A stretch of DNA of 64,000 nucleotides from Nocardioides sp. IC4_145 (GTDB lineage Bacteria; Actinomycetota; Actinomycetes; Propionibacteriales; Nocardioidaceae): contig NZ_JAANMS010000009.1 of NCBI RefSeq assembly GCF_011250565.1, positions 1 through 64,000 of the forward strand, given 5' to 3'. Under the pieces are notes generated by a model. The model was not told where the DNA came from and made no database searches. It worked only from the letters and a program-made list of their open reading frames with translations. The stretch's first letter is position 1; each line of letters opens with the position of its first letter. Shown piece after piece: positions 1 through 9,646 of this stretch. A program made the translations under genes and the position numbers.

Positions 1-1380
1 GTCGCCGCCGTCGGCGCGGACATGTTCGCCGCGGCCGTCGAGGCGCAGGCCGTCCCCGTCGAGCGCGTCGACTGGAAGCCGCCGATGGAGGGCACGGTCG
101 ACGACCTCGCCACCGTCGCCGCCGACCCGCTGCGCCGCGACGCCAACGCGCTCGCGGTCAAGCGGATGCTCGACGTGCAGGCGATGCTCGTCGGCGTCGC
201 GCCGGCCTCGGAGCTGCTCGGCCTCGAGAAGGGCCAGTTCCTCCACGCGGGTCCGCCGATCGAGTGGGCCCGCGCCTCCGGCCCGCTGCGCGGCGCGCTC
301 ATGGGTGCGGCCGCCTTCGAGGGCCTCGTCGAGGACCCCGAGGACGCCGTCGCGCTCTTCGAGTCCGGAACCGAGGTGACCCTCGAGCCGTGCCACCACC
401 GCGGCGCGGTCGGCCCGATGGCCGGCGTGGTCTCGCCGTCGATGTGGATGTTCGTGCTCGAGGACCCGGCCACCGGCCGGCGTACCTACTGCTCGCTCAA
501 CGAGGGCCTCGGCAAGGTGCTGCGCTACGGCGCCTACTCCGCCGAGGTGCTCACCCGGCTGCGCTGGATGCGCGACTCGCTCGGCCCGCTGCTCGCGGAG
601 GCCGTCACCGCCGCCGGCCCGATCGACGCGACCGCGATCCTCGGTCAGATGCTGCAGATGGGCGACGAGGCGCACAACCGCAACCGGGCCGGCACGCTCA
701 TGCTGATGCGCGACCTCGCGCCGCACCTGGTGCGCTCCTCGCGCCCGGCCGAGGAGGTGGCCGAGGCCTTCGCGTTCGTGGGCGGCAACGACCACTTCTT
801 CCTCAACGTCGCGATGCCGGCCTGCAAGCTGGCGCTCGACGCCGCCCGCGACATCGAGGGCAGCACGATGGTCGTGGCGATGGCCCGCAACGGCACGGAC
901 TTCGGCATCCAGGTCTCCGGCACCGGCGACCAGTGGTTCACCGGCCCCGCCCAGCTCGCCGACGGCCTGTTCCTCGGCGACTACGGCCCGGACGACGCCA
1001 ACCCCGACATCGGCGACTCCGCGATCACCGAGACCGCCGGCATCGGCGGCTTCGCGATGGCCGCGGCGCCCGCGATCGTGCGGTTCGTCGGCGGCACCGT
1101 GCCCGACGCGCTGGCGACCAGCCGCCGGATGCGCGAGATCACCATCGGCGAGAACGACCGCTGGCCGATCCCCGTGCTCGACTTCGCCGGCGCCGCCACG
1201 GGCATCGACGTGTCGTCGGTCTGCCGGACCGGCATCCTGCCGCAGATCAACACCGGCATGGCCGGCAAGCAGGCCGGCGTCGGCCAGGTCGGCGCGGGTC
1301 TCGTCACGCCCCCGGCGTCGATCTTCCCCGCCGCGCTCGCCGCGCTGGCCGAGCGCACCCGGGAGCGGGCCGGCGCCTAG
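1..1380 (+). CDS. DUF1116 protein, AllG/YlbE-like (5' end outside window)
   Basis: The reading frame is open from base 1, and the first in-frame ATG at 22 falls inside a conserved-looking stretch (ADMFAAAVEAQAVPVERVDW), so the true start lies upstream of the window. The visible 459 codons match the DUF1116 family. It includes E. coli YlbE/AllG, a subunit of the AllFGH oxamate carbamoyltransferase of anaerobic allantoin breakdown. Family-like stretches include GDEAHNRNRAG, FVGGNDHFFLN and AMARNGTDFGIQVSG. The FdrA/AllF and AllH partners would be expected upstream and cannot be seen, so assignment to oxamate metabolism rather than another carbamoyl transfer is inference. A strong hairpin follows the stop codon. 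Confidence 0.75.
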   Translation, partial: VAAVGADMFAAAVEAQAVPVERVDWKPPMEGTVDDLATVAADPLRRDANALAVKRMLDVQAMLVGVAPASELLGLEKGQFLHAGPPIEWARASGPLRGALMGAAAFEGLVEDPEDAVALFESGTEVTLEPCHHRGAVGPMAGVVSPSMWMFVLEDPATGRRTYCSLNEGLGKVLRYGAYSAEVLTRLRWMRDSLGPLLAEAVTAAGPIDATAILGQMLQMGDEAHNRNRAGTLMLMRDLAPHLVRSSRPAEEVAEAFAFVGGNDHFFLNVAMPACKLALDAARDIEGSTMVVAMARNGTDFGIQVSGTGDQWFTGPAQLADGLFLGDYGPDDANPDIGDSAITETAGIGGFAMAAAPAIVRFVGGTVPDALATSRRMREITIGENDRWPIPVLDFAGAATGIDVSSVCRTGILPQINTGMAGKQAGVGQVGAGLVTPPASIFPAALAALAERTRERAGA

Positions 1381-1403
1381 CCCCCGACCGCCCGCACGAC
1401 GTA

Positions 1404-1441
1404 CGGCGCGCGCACCCCGGTCTTCCCGGGGGCGCGCGCCG
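1404..1441. terminator. Bidirectional hairpin terminator
   Basis: A G+C-rich stem sits between the convergent DUF1116 and regulator genes. Nine pairs (GGCGCGCGC with GCGCGCGCC) are followed by a bulged A, six more pairs (CCCCGG with CCGGGG) and a 5-nt loop at 1421-1425. There is no clear T-tract, as is common in high-GC actinobacteria. It could serve both genes. Confidence 0.6.
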
Positions 1442-1448
1442 TCGTCGT

Positions 1449-2264
1449 TCACGACTCGAGCAGGACCCGGACGTCGGCCGACTGGTCGAGCCGGTAGCCC
1501 ACGCCGCGGACGGTGCTGATCGTCTCCCCCAGCCCGATCCGCCGCAGCTTGGCGCGCAGGTTCGACACGTGGACGCTGACGACGTTGGTGGGGCCGAGGC
1601 CGTCCGAGGCGTACGTCAGCGCCTGGAGCTCCTCGCGCGTGCAGACCGCGCCCGCGCGGCCGACCAGGCGCGCCAGCATCGCGAGCTCGGTCGATGTCAG
1701 GACCACCTCGTCCTCGCCCACGAGCACCCGCCGGGAGGTCGCGTCGATCCGCGCCGTGCGGCGGCGGTCCGGGCCGGCGCTGCCGGGCCGGGTGGACCGC
1801 GCCTGCGGCCGTCCGGGGCGGTGGATGCGGGCGGGCCGCCGCAGGACGGCCGCGACCCGCACCTGCAGCTCGCGGAGGGAGATCGGCTTGGTGACGACGT
1901 CGTCGGCCCCGGCCTCGAGGCTGGCCAGCCGGCTGGCCTCGTCCACGCGGGCCGAGGCCACCAGCAGGTAGCAGTCGCTCAGCTGCCGCACCTGCCGGCA
2001 CACCTCGAGACCGTCGATGTCCGGCAGTCCCAGGTCGACGGTGACCAGCTCGGGCCGATGGCGCGCCACGAGCTCGCGGGCCCGCTGCCCCGTCCGAGCG
2101 GCGGCCACCCGGAAGCCGGCGCGCTCCAGGGCGGTCACCAGGAGCCGGGCCTGGTCCGGGTCGTCCTCCATCACGACGGCCACCCGGCGGTCCACGGAAG
2201 GCCCGCGTCGTGCACCCCGGCCCCCGGGCGTCATCGGGCCGCGTCGCCCGTGGGCGCCCGTCAC
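1449..2264 (-). CDS. OmpR/PhoB-family response regulator
   Basis: This 271-residue protein has a receiver domain (about residues 27-140) and a C-terminal winged helix (about 170-262). The receiver has the acidic pair in VVMEDD, the phospho-acceptor Asp in VTVDLGLPDIDG and the conserved Lys in VVTKPIS. The winged helix ends TVRGVGYRLD, typical of OmpR-type DNA-binding domains. The GTG start at 2264 overlaps the stop of a 23-codon reading frame by 4 bp, which supports this start. The residue-1-to-26 extension is Arg/Gly-rich, so an internal GTG near residue 26 is an alternative. No histidine kinase is adjacent; the targets are unknown. Confidence 0.85.
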   Translation of the reverse strand: MTGAHGRRGPMTPGGRGARRGPSVDRRVAVVMEDDPDQARLLVTALERAGFRVAAARTGQRARELVARHRPELVTVDLGLPDIDGLEVCRQVRQLSDCYLLVASARVDEASRLASLEAGADDVVTKPISLRELQVRVAAVLRRPARIHRPGRPQARSTRPGSAGPDRRRTARIDATSRRVLVGEDEVVLTSTELAMLARLVGRAGAVCTREELQALTYASDGLGPTNVVSVHVSNLRAKLRRIGLGETISTVRGVGYRLDQSADVRVLLES

Positions 2265-2332
2265 GACCGCACGCCCGCGGCGTACAGGCCGAGCGCCAGC
2301 AAGGCGAGATGGGCGAGGACGAGCACGGACAT
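2261..2332 (-). CDS. Candidate 23-residue membrane microprotein
   Basis: A short frame starts with ATG at 2332 and reads MSVLVLAHLALLALGLYAAG plus three residues before the stop. It is almost entirely hydrophobic and would form a single membrane helix. A purine-rich GGGGGAA lies just upstream. Its TGA overlaps the GTG of the response regulator by 4 bp (GTGA), the coupling pattern used by many genes in this window. It could be a real membrane peptide or a leader that couples translation. No homologue is recognised. Confidence 0.3.
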   Translation of the reverse strand: MSVLVLAHLALLALGLYAAGVRS

Positions 2333-2434
2333 GGTTCCCCCCGGTGGTCGGTGACGGGTCGGTCGCCGGTCAGACGGGGAGGGCGGGGAGGCGCTTACGC
2401 GGTGCGCGCGGTGGTCCAGACCGCCGCGCCAGGG

Positions 2435-4333
<1,899 letters not shown>

Positions 4334-4458
4334 GGCACCCCGGAGTCTTCCGCACGTCGCGGTGCGGCGTCACCGGCCGGGCCGCCGGGCTCGAGAACTT
4401 GAGGAATCCTGAAGACTCGGCGGCGTAAGGAACCGGCCCCCACCGACGTCCGGAGGGC

Positions 4459-4683
4459 ATGAGGACCCGACCGGGCACCGCGGCCGCGCGCCGGTGCCAC
4501 CCGTTCCGACGACGGGCCGACCGTCGCAGGGCCGACTTCGGCGCCGCCTGGGGTGCGCTGTCCCACACCGAGCGCGAGCAGGTCGCGCTGCTGTGGTGGG
4601 ACGAGCTGCGCCGCGGCTGGCTGCCCCGCGCGGAGGACCTGGAGGACGCCGTCTGGCTGCTGCGCACGCGGGGCCGGCCGTGA
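4459..4683 (+). CDS. Small hypothetical protein upstream of response regulator
   Basis: This 74-residue frame starts with ATG at 4459, with GGAGG just upstream. Its N-terminus is Arg-rich; the rest is acidic and helical (LSHTEREQVALLWWDELRRG). Its stop overlaps the GTG start of the next gene by 4 bp, so the two are probably translated together. It is transcribed away from the ECF sigma gene across a 125-bp divergent region. I do not recognise the family. Confidence 0.5.
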   Translation: MRTRPGTAAARRCHPFRRRADRRRADFGAAWGALSHTEREQVALLWWDELRRGWLPRAEDLEDAVWLLRTRGRP

Positions 4684-5122
4684 CGACGGTGCTGTGCGTC
4701 GAGGACGACGCCGAGCTGCGGCTGCTGCTGCGGACGCTGCTGCGGCGGCACGGCTGCACGCCGGTCGCGGTCGCCACCGAGCAGGAGGCGCGACGGGTGC
4801 TCGACACCGCGCCGGTGCAGCTGGTGGTCGCCGACGTCCGGCTCAACGGCAGGTCGGGGCTCGACCTCGTCCGCTGGCTGCGCGGCCGGCGCTCGACACG
4901 GACCCTCCCGGTCCTGCTCCTGAGCGGGACGCACGCCCGGAGGCGAGGTCGGCCGGCCTGCGGGCGGGTGCGGACGCCTACCTCACCAAGCCGTTCCGCG
5001 TCGACGACCTGCTCGGCACCGTCGACGGCCTCGCCGGGCGACGGGTCATGGCCTCGAGGGGAGCGTCGACCGGCGCGTCAGCCGGGGTGGGCGCCGGGCT
5101 CGCCGCGAGCAGCCCGCGCTGA
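4680..5122 (+). pseudogene. Single-domain response regulator interrupted by a frameshift
   Basis: From GTG at 4680 the frame encodes a receiver start: TTVLCVEDDAELRLLLRTLL, then the phospho-acceptor region VVADVRLNGRSGLDLVRWL and the beta-4 strand LPVLLLSGTHA. The frame then degrades into Arg/Pro/Ser-rich sequence at about 4940. In the -1 frame the missing second half resumes immediately: SAGLRAGADAYLTKPFRVDD, with the conserved Lys, ending at 5122. One lost base in the run cgcccgg (about 4936-4945) restores one continuous receiver of about 145 residues. This is a recent inactivating mutation or an assembly error. No typical slippery heptamer is seen, so programmed frameshifting is unlikely. 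Confidence 0.75.
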
Positions 5123-5133
5123 CGAGCGGCCCC

Positions 5134-7611
5134 TCAGCCCGCGCCGTCGGGCCGCGCGGCCAGCCGGCGGGCGAGGTACGGCGCCGTCGCCCCGACCCCC
5201 GCGGCGGCGACCTCGCGCGGCGTACCCGTCGCGACCACGCGGCCGCCGGTGTCGCCGCCGCCGGGACCGAGGTCGACGACGTGGTCGGCGGTGGCGATCG
5301 TGTCGAGGTCGTGCTCGACGAGCACCACGGTGTTGCCCGCGTCGACCAGCCGGTGCAGCTGCCGCAGCAGCCGGGCCGTGTCGGCCGGGTGCAGGCCCGC
5401 GGTCGGCTCGTCGAGGACGTAGAGGGTGTGGCCGCGGCGGGCGCGCTGCAGCTCGGTCGCCAGCTTGATCCGCTGCGCCTCGCCGCCGCTGAGCTCCGTG
5501 GCCGGCTGGCCCAGCCGGAGGTAGCCCAGCCCGACCTCGCGCAGCGCCTCCAGCCCGCGGGAGGCCGCCGGCACGTCGGCGAGGAGCCCGGCGGCCTCGT
5601 CGACCGGCATCGCCAGCACGTCGGCGATGCTGCGACCGCGGTAGGTCACCTCGAGCGTCTCGGCGTCGTACCGCGACCCGTGGCAGGTCGGGCACGGCGC
5701 GTAGGTGCTCGGCAGGAACACCAGCTCCACCGACACGAACCCCTCGCCCTGGCAGGTCGGGCAGCGGCCCTCGGCGACGTTGAAGGAGAACCGGCCGGCG
5801 CCGTACCCCCGCGCCTTCGCCTCGGGCGTCGCGGCGAAGAGCCGACGGACGGCGTCGAAGAGCCCGGTGTACGTCGCCAGGTTGGACCGCGGCGTCCGGC
5901 CGATCGGCCGCTGGTCGACCAGCACCAGGCGGTCGACCTGGTCGAGGCCGCTGGTCGCCCGGACGTCGAGCGTGCCGGCCGGGCGGGCCTCCTCCTCGCC
6001 GTCCGCGTCCTGCGGCTCGACCGCCGGCTGGCCGAGGTGGCGGCGGACGACCTCGGCGAGGACCTGGACCACCAGCGTGGACTTGCCCGAGCCGGACGGT
6101 CCCGTGACGGCGGTGAACGCGCCCAGCGGCAGCTCGACGGTGACGTCGTGGAGGTTGTGCCGCGTGACGCCCTCGAGCCGGAGCCTCCCCGCCGGCTCCC
6201 GCGGCTCGTGCTCGAGCGGCTCGGCGCGGCCGAAGAGGTGGGCGCTCGTCAGCGACTCCGCGACCTCCTCGAGCCCGGCGACCGGACCGGAGTAGAGCAC
6301 CTGCCCGCCGCCCTCGCCGGCCCCGGGACCTATGTCGACGACCCAGTCCGCGCGGCGCACGACGTCCATGTCGTGCTCGACGACGAAGAGCGTGTTGCCC
6401 GCCGCCTTGAGCTGGTCGAGCACCGCGAGCAGCGGCTCGGCGTCGGCGGGGTGGAGTCCGGCGGACGGCTCGTCGAGGACGTAGACGACGCCGAACAGCC
6501 CCGATCGCAGCTGGGTGGCGATCCGCAGCCGCTGGGCCTCGCCCGGGGAGAGCGTGGTCGAGCCCCGGCCGAGCGAGAGGTAGCCCAGGCCGAGCCCGAG
6601 CAGGACCTCGATCCGCGCGACCAGGTCGGCGCTGATCCGCACCGACGCCTCGTCCGGGTCGCCCTCCGCCTCGGGTCGGAGCAGCTCGACGAGGTCGGTG
6701 AAGGGAGTCGCGTTGGCCTCGGCGATCGACATGCCGGCGAAGGTGACCGCGAGCGCCTCGGGTCGCAGACCGCTCCCGCCGCACGTCGGGCAGGGTGCGC
6801 TGCGGACGAACGCGAGCATCTGCTCGCGCATCTTCTCGCTCGGGGAGCTCGCGAGGGTCTGCTGCACGTGGCGGCGCGCGCTGCGGAAGGTGCCCATGTA
6901 GTCCCGGCCACCTCCGCCGTCCTTGTCCTGCGGCCGGATCAGCACCCGCGGCTGCTCGTCGGTGAACAGCAGCCAGTGCCGGTCCTCCGCGGCCAGCTCG
7001 CGCCAGGGCCGGTCGACGTCGATGCCGAGGTTCTTCACGATCCGGCGCAGGTTGTGGGCCTGCCAGGCGCCCGGCCACGCGGCGATCGCACCCTCGCGGA
7101 TGCTCAGCGAGGTGTCGGGGACGAGCAGGTCCTCGGCGACGTCGTGGGTGACGCCGACGCCGTGGCACTGCGGGCAGGACCCGGCCGCGGTGTTCGGCGA
7201 GAACGCCTCCGCCGCCAGGTGCTCCGCACCCTCGGGGTAGGTGCCGGCGCGGGAGTAGAGGATGCGCAGCAGGTTCGACAGGGTCGTGATCGTGCCGACG
7301 GTCGAGCGCGAGCTGGTCCCGCCGCGCCGCTGCTGGAGGGCCACCGCCGGCGGCAGCCCGGTGATCTCCTCGACGTGCGGGACGCCGACCTGGTGCAGCA
7401 GGCGGCGGGCGTACGGCGCCACCGACTCGAAGTAGCGGCGCTGCGCCTCGGCGTACAACGTCCCGAACGCGAGCGAGGACTTCCCCGAGCCGGACACCCC
7501 GGTGAACGCCACCATCGCGTCCCGCGGCAGGTCGACGTCGACGTCCTTCAGGTTGTGCTCGCTCGCACCTCGGACCCGCACGCACCCGTCGATCGGGTCC
7601 TGCTGCTCCAT
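5134..7611 (-). CDS. UvrA-like ABC ATPase (UvrA2/drug-resistance type)
   Basis: This 825-residue protein has two UvrA-type ATPase halves. The first has a P-loop GVSGSGKSS and the signature SPGEAQRLRIATQL before LDEPSAGLHP. The second has GPSGSGKST and SGGEAQRIKLATEL before LDEPTAGLHP. Zinc-binding cysteine clusters are present (CPQCHGVG, CPTCGGSG, CPTCQGEG, CPTCHGS). At 825 residues it is shorter than canonical UvrA (about 950). That fits the UvrA2/DrrC-like branch, linked to drug or DNA-adduct tolerance rather than core repair. The ATG at 7611 is preceded by GGAAGGA. No uvrB or uvrC lies nearby. The upstream gap holds degenerate family A repeats. Confidence 0.85.
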   Translation of the reverse strand: MEQQDPIDGCVRVRGASEHNLKDVDVDLPRDAMVAFTGVSGSGKSSLAFGTLYAEAQRRYFESVAPYARRLLHQVGVPHVEEITGLPPAVALQQRRGGTSSRSTVGTITTLSNLLRILYSRAGTYPEGAEHLAAEAFSPNTAAGSCPQCHGVGVTHDVAEDLLVPDTSLSIREGAIAAWPGAWQAHNLRRIVKNLGIDVDRPWRELAAEDRHWLLFTDEQPRVLIRPQDKDGGGGRDYMGTFRSARRHVQQTLASSPSEKMREQMLAFVRSAPCPTCGGSGLRPEALAVTFAGMSIAEANATPFTDLVELLRPEAEGDPDEASVRISADLVARIEVLLGLGLGYLSLGRGSTTLSPGEAQRLRIATQLRSGLFGVVYVLDEPSAGLHPADAEPLLAVLDQLKAAGNTLFVVEHDMDVVRRADWVVDIGPGAGEGGGQVLYSGPVAGLEEVAESLTSAHLFGRAEPLEHEPREPAGRLRLEGVTRHNLHDVTVELPLGAFTAVTGPSGSGKSTLVVQVLAEVVRRHLGQPAVEPQDADGEEEARPAGTLDVRATSGLDQVDRLVLVDQRPIGRTPRSNLATYTGLFDAVRRLFAATPEAKARGYGAGRFSFNVAEGRCPTCQGEGFVSVELVFLPSTYAPCPTCHGSRYDAETLEVTYRGRSIADVLAMPVDEAAGLLADVPAASRGLEALREVGLGYLRLGQPATELSGGEAQRIKLATELQRARRGHTLYVLDEPTAGLHPADTARLLRQLHRLVDAGNTVVLVEHDLDTIATADHVVDLGPGGGDTGGRVVATGTPREVAAAGVGATAPYLARRLAARPDGAG

Positions 7612-7696
7612 GTCGTCCTTCCAAGGCCGGGGAGGCACCGCGGACTCGATACCCGTCTCCCGGCCATCCGACGCCCTCAGCACCGCGCCGGCCTGC

Positions 7697-7724
7697 GCTG
7701 GTCGAGCGGGGAGCGCGCTCCCGC
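7697..7724 (+). repeat. Possible degenerate family A repeat
   Basis: GCTGGTCGAGC is followed by the palindrome GGGAGCGCGCTCCC, matching the left end and central hairpin of the family A repeats described at 15797, 20975 and 25453. The right end is not recognisable, so this copy is uncertain. It lies in the 271-bp gap between the UvrA-like gene and metI. Confidence 0.35.
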
Positions 7725-7840
7725 GGGTGCCTTCCTCGTCGACGAACGACCAGAGCCCGGTCGTCCGCCGTGCGACCTGCAGAGATGTTCCGCCGGGTGG
7801 ACTTCGGGTAGTCGGCCGACGATCCCCGGGTCCCGCCGAC

Positions 7841-7870
7841 GCTCGACAGGGGCTCGCCGCTCGACCAGCC
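7841..7870 (-). repeat. Degenerate family A repeat
   Basis: On the minus strand this reads GGCTGGTCGAGCGGC then GAGCCCCTGTCGAGC. It keeps the left end GGCTGGTCGAG and a CTGTCGAG right end like the complete copies, but lacks the terminal GACCC. It sits just downstream of metI. No other feature was found in the rest of the 7612-7882 gap. Confidence 0.45.
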
Positions 7871-7882
7871 GGGAGGCCGGGG

Positions 7883-8542
7883 TCAGCGGCGCATGGCGGT
7901 GCGGGCGAGGCGGTTGCCGGCGAACTGGCAGACCTGGACGAGCGCCACGATGAGCAGGACCGCCGCCCAGGTGACGACCGGCTCGTACTGCCGGTAGCCG
8001 TAGGTGAGCGCGAACGAGCCGAGCCCACCGCCGCCGACGACGCTGGCGACCGCGGACATGTCGACGATCGCGACGAGCGCGAAGGTGTAGCCGAGGATCA
8101 GCGGGCCGAGGGCCTCGGGCAGCAGGACGGTCAGCGTCGTGCGGAGCCGACCGGCGCCCATCGCGCGGGAGGCCTCGAGCACGCCGGGGTCGACCGAGAC
8201 CAGGTTCTGCTCGACGATCCGGCTGATGCCGAAGGCCGCGGCCACGGAGAGCGCGAAGATGATCGCCGGGTTGCCGATGCCGGTGCCCACGACGAGTCGC
8301 GCGGCCGGCTGGGCGGCGGCGATGAAGATGACGAACGGGATCGGCCGGAAGAAGTTCACGAGCAGGTTGAGCACGACGTGCACGACCCGGTTCGGGGCGA
8401 TGCCGCCCGGTCGCGTCGTGTGGAGCAGGAGCCCCAGGACCAGCCCGGCGACGCCACCGATGAGCAGTGTGGCCGCGACGATGCCGAGGGTCTCGCGGGT
8501 GGCCTCCCAGAAGAGGGAGTCCAGCTCGATCAGTCGGTCCAT
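7883..8542 (-). CDS. metI: Methionine ABC transporter permease MetI
   Basis: This 219-residue inner-membrane permease has about five hydrophobic helices. The permease loop is at EASRAMGAGRLRTTLTVLLP, the EAA-type motif that docks on the ATPase. RPIPFVIFIAA is typical of the MetI family. With MetN and MetQ it imports methionine. The ATG at 8542 shares one base with the metN stop (TGATG), so translation is coupled. Gene order on the minus strand is metQ-metN-metI. The last codons read RLARTAMRR. Confidence 0.92.
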   Translation of the reverse strand: MDRLIELDSLFWEATRETLGIVAATLLIGGVAGLVLGLLLHTTRPGGIAPNRVVHVVLNLLVNFFRPIPFVIFIAAAQPAARLVVGTGIGNPAIIFALSVAAAFGISRIVEQNLVSVDPGVLEASRAMGAGRLRTTLTVLLPEALGPLILGYTFALVAIVDMSAVASVVGGGGLGSFALTYGYRQYEPVVTWAAVLLIVALVQVCQFAGNRLARTAMRR

Positions 8543-9633
8543 CAGGGAGCCTCCGTCCCGATCTCGGCCGCGGAGGCCGGGGTGGTGACCTCGACCAGCG
8601 TGGCGACGTACGACACGGCGTCGGCGACAGCGGCGTCCGCGCCGGTGAGCGCGAAGGTGAGGTGGCCGAAGGTGCGGCCGTGGACGTCCTCGACGCCGCC
8701 GTGCACCAGCTCGAAGGTCACGCCGCGGTCGATGAACGCCGCGAACACGTCGGCCGGGGAGGCGTCGCCGTCGCGGAAGGACAGCGTGACCATCCGGCCG
8801 GCGTGGCGCTCGCGCAGCCGGTCGAGCGCCCGCGGCTGCGGGCCCTTCTCCACGAGCGTGCTGACGAACCGCTGCGTCGCGGGGTGCTGCGGCGCGGCGA
8901 AGACGTCGTAGGTGTCGCCCAGCTCGACGATCCGGCCGCCCTCCATCACCGCGACCCGGTGGGCGAGCGAGCGGACGACCTCCATCTCGTGGGTGATGAG
9001 CACGATGGTGACGCCGAGCTCCTCGTTGACCCGCCGGAGCAGCGCGAGCACCTCGGCGGTGGTCTGCGGGTCGAGGGCGCTGGTGGGCTCGTCGGCGAGG
9101 AGGATCTGCGGGTCGGTGGCGAGCGCGCGGGCGATGCCGACGCGCTGCTTCTGCCCGCCGGAGAGCTGCTCGACGTGCACGTGCGCCTTGTCGGCGAGAC
9201 CGACGAAGTGCAGCAGCTGCGAGATCCGCTCGCGGTGCTGGTCCTTGGGGACGCCGGCGACGGTGAGCGGGTAGGCGATGTTGCCCCACACGGTGCGCGA
9301 GGCGAACAGGTTGAACTGCTGGAAGATCATCCCGATGTCGCGGCGCACCTCGCGCAGCGCGCGCTCGGAGAGGCCGCTGACCTCACGGCCGGCGACGGTG
9401 ACGGTGCCGCTGGTCGGCCGGTCGAGCGCGTTGACCAGCCGCAGCAGCGTCGACTTGCCGGCACCGGAGTAGCCCACCACCCCCAGCACCTCGCCGGCCC
9501 GCACGTCGAGGTCGACGTGGTCGAGCGCGGTCACGGCGGCGCCCTGCCGGGAGCGCGCCGGGAAGACCCGGCTGACGTCCGCGAGGCGGATCAGCGGGTC
9601 CCCGGTCGCCGGGGTGCTGGGGGTGGCGGTCAC
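8542..9633 (-). CDS. metN: Methionine ABC transporter ATP-binding protein MetN
   Basis: The 363-residue protein has an ABC ATPase domain (about 10-250). Walker A is GYSGAGKST, the signature is LSGGQKQRVGIARAL, Walker B is LLADEPTSALDP and the switch His is in LITHEMEV. A C-terminal NIL domain (about 285-363) is the regulatory methionine-binding module of the family. The GTG at 9633 is chosen because AGGAG lies about 8 nt upstream and the N-terminus matches relatives. Longer upstream frames would overlap metQ. It powers MetI. Confidence 0.92.
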   Translation of the reverse strand: MTATPSTPATGDPLIRLADVSRVFPARSRQGAAVTALDHVDLDVRAGEVLGVVGYSGAGKSTLLRLVNALDRPTSGTVTVAGREVSGLSERALREVRRDIGMIFQQFNLFASRTVWGNIAYPLTVAGVPKDQHRERISQLLHFVGLADKAHVHVEQLSGGQKQRVGIARALATDPQILLADEPTSALDPQTTAEVLALLRRVNEELGVTIVLITHEMEVVRSLAHRVAVMEGGRIVELGDTYDVFAAPQHPATQRFVSTLVEKGPQPRALDRLRERHAGRMVTLSFRDGDASPADVFAAFIDRGVTFELVHGGVEDVHGRTFGHLTFALTGADAAVADAVSYVATLVEVTTPASAAEIGTEAP

Positions 9634-9646
9634 CGGTGGCTCCTGC

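Noticed and set aside
4936..4945. Programmed -1 frameshift in the receiver gene
   Set aside because: No slippery heptamer or downstream pseudoknot is evident; a deletion or sequencing error is simpler.
5281..7953. Long plus-strand open frame opposite the UvrA-like gene
   Set aside because: Composition is Arg/Gly/Val-rich shadow sequence; the opposite strand has full ABC motifs.
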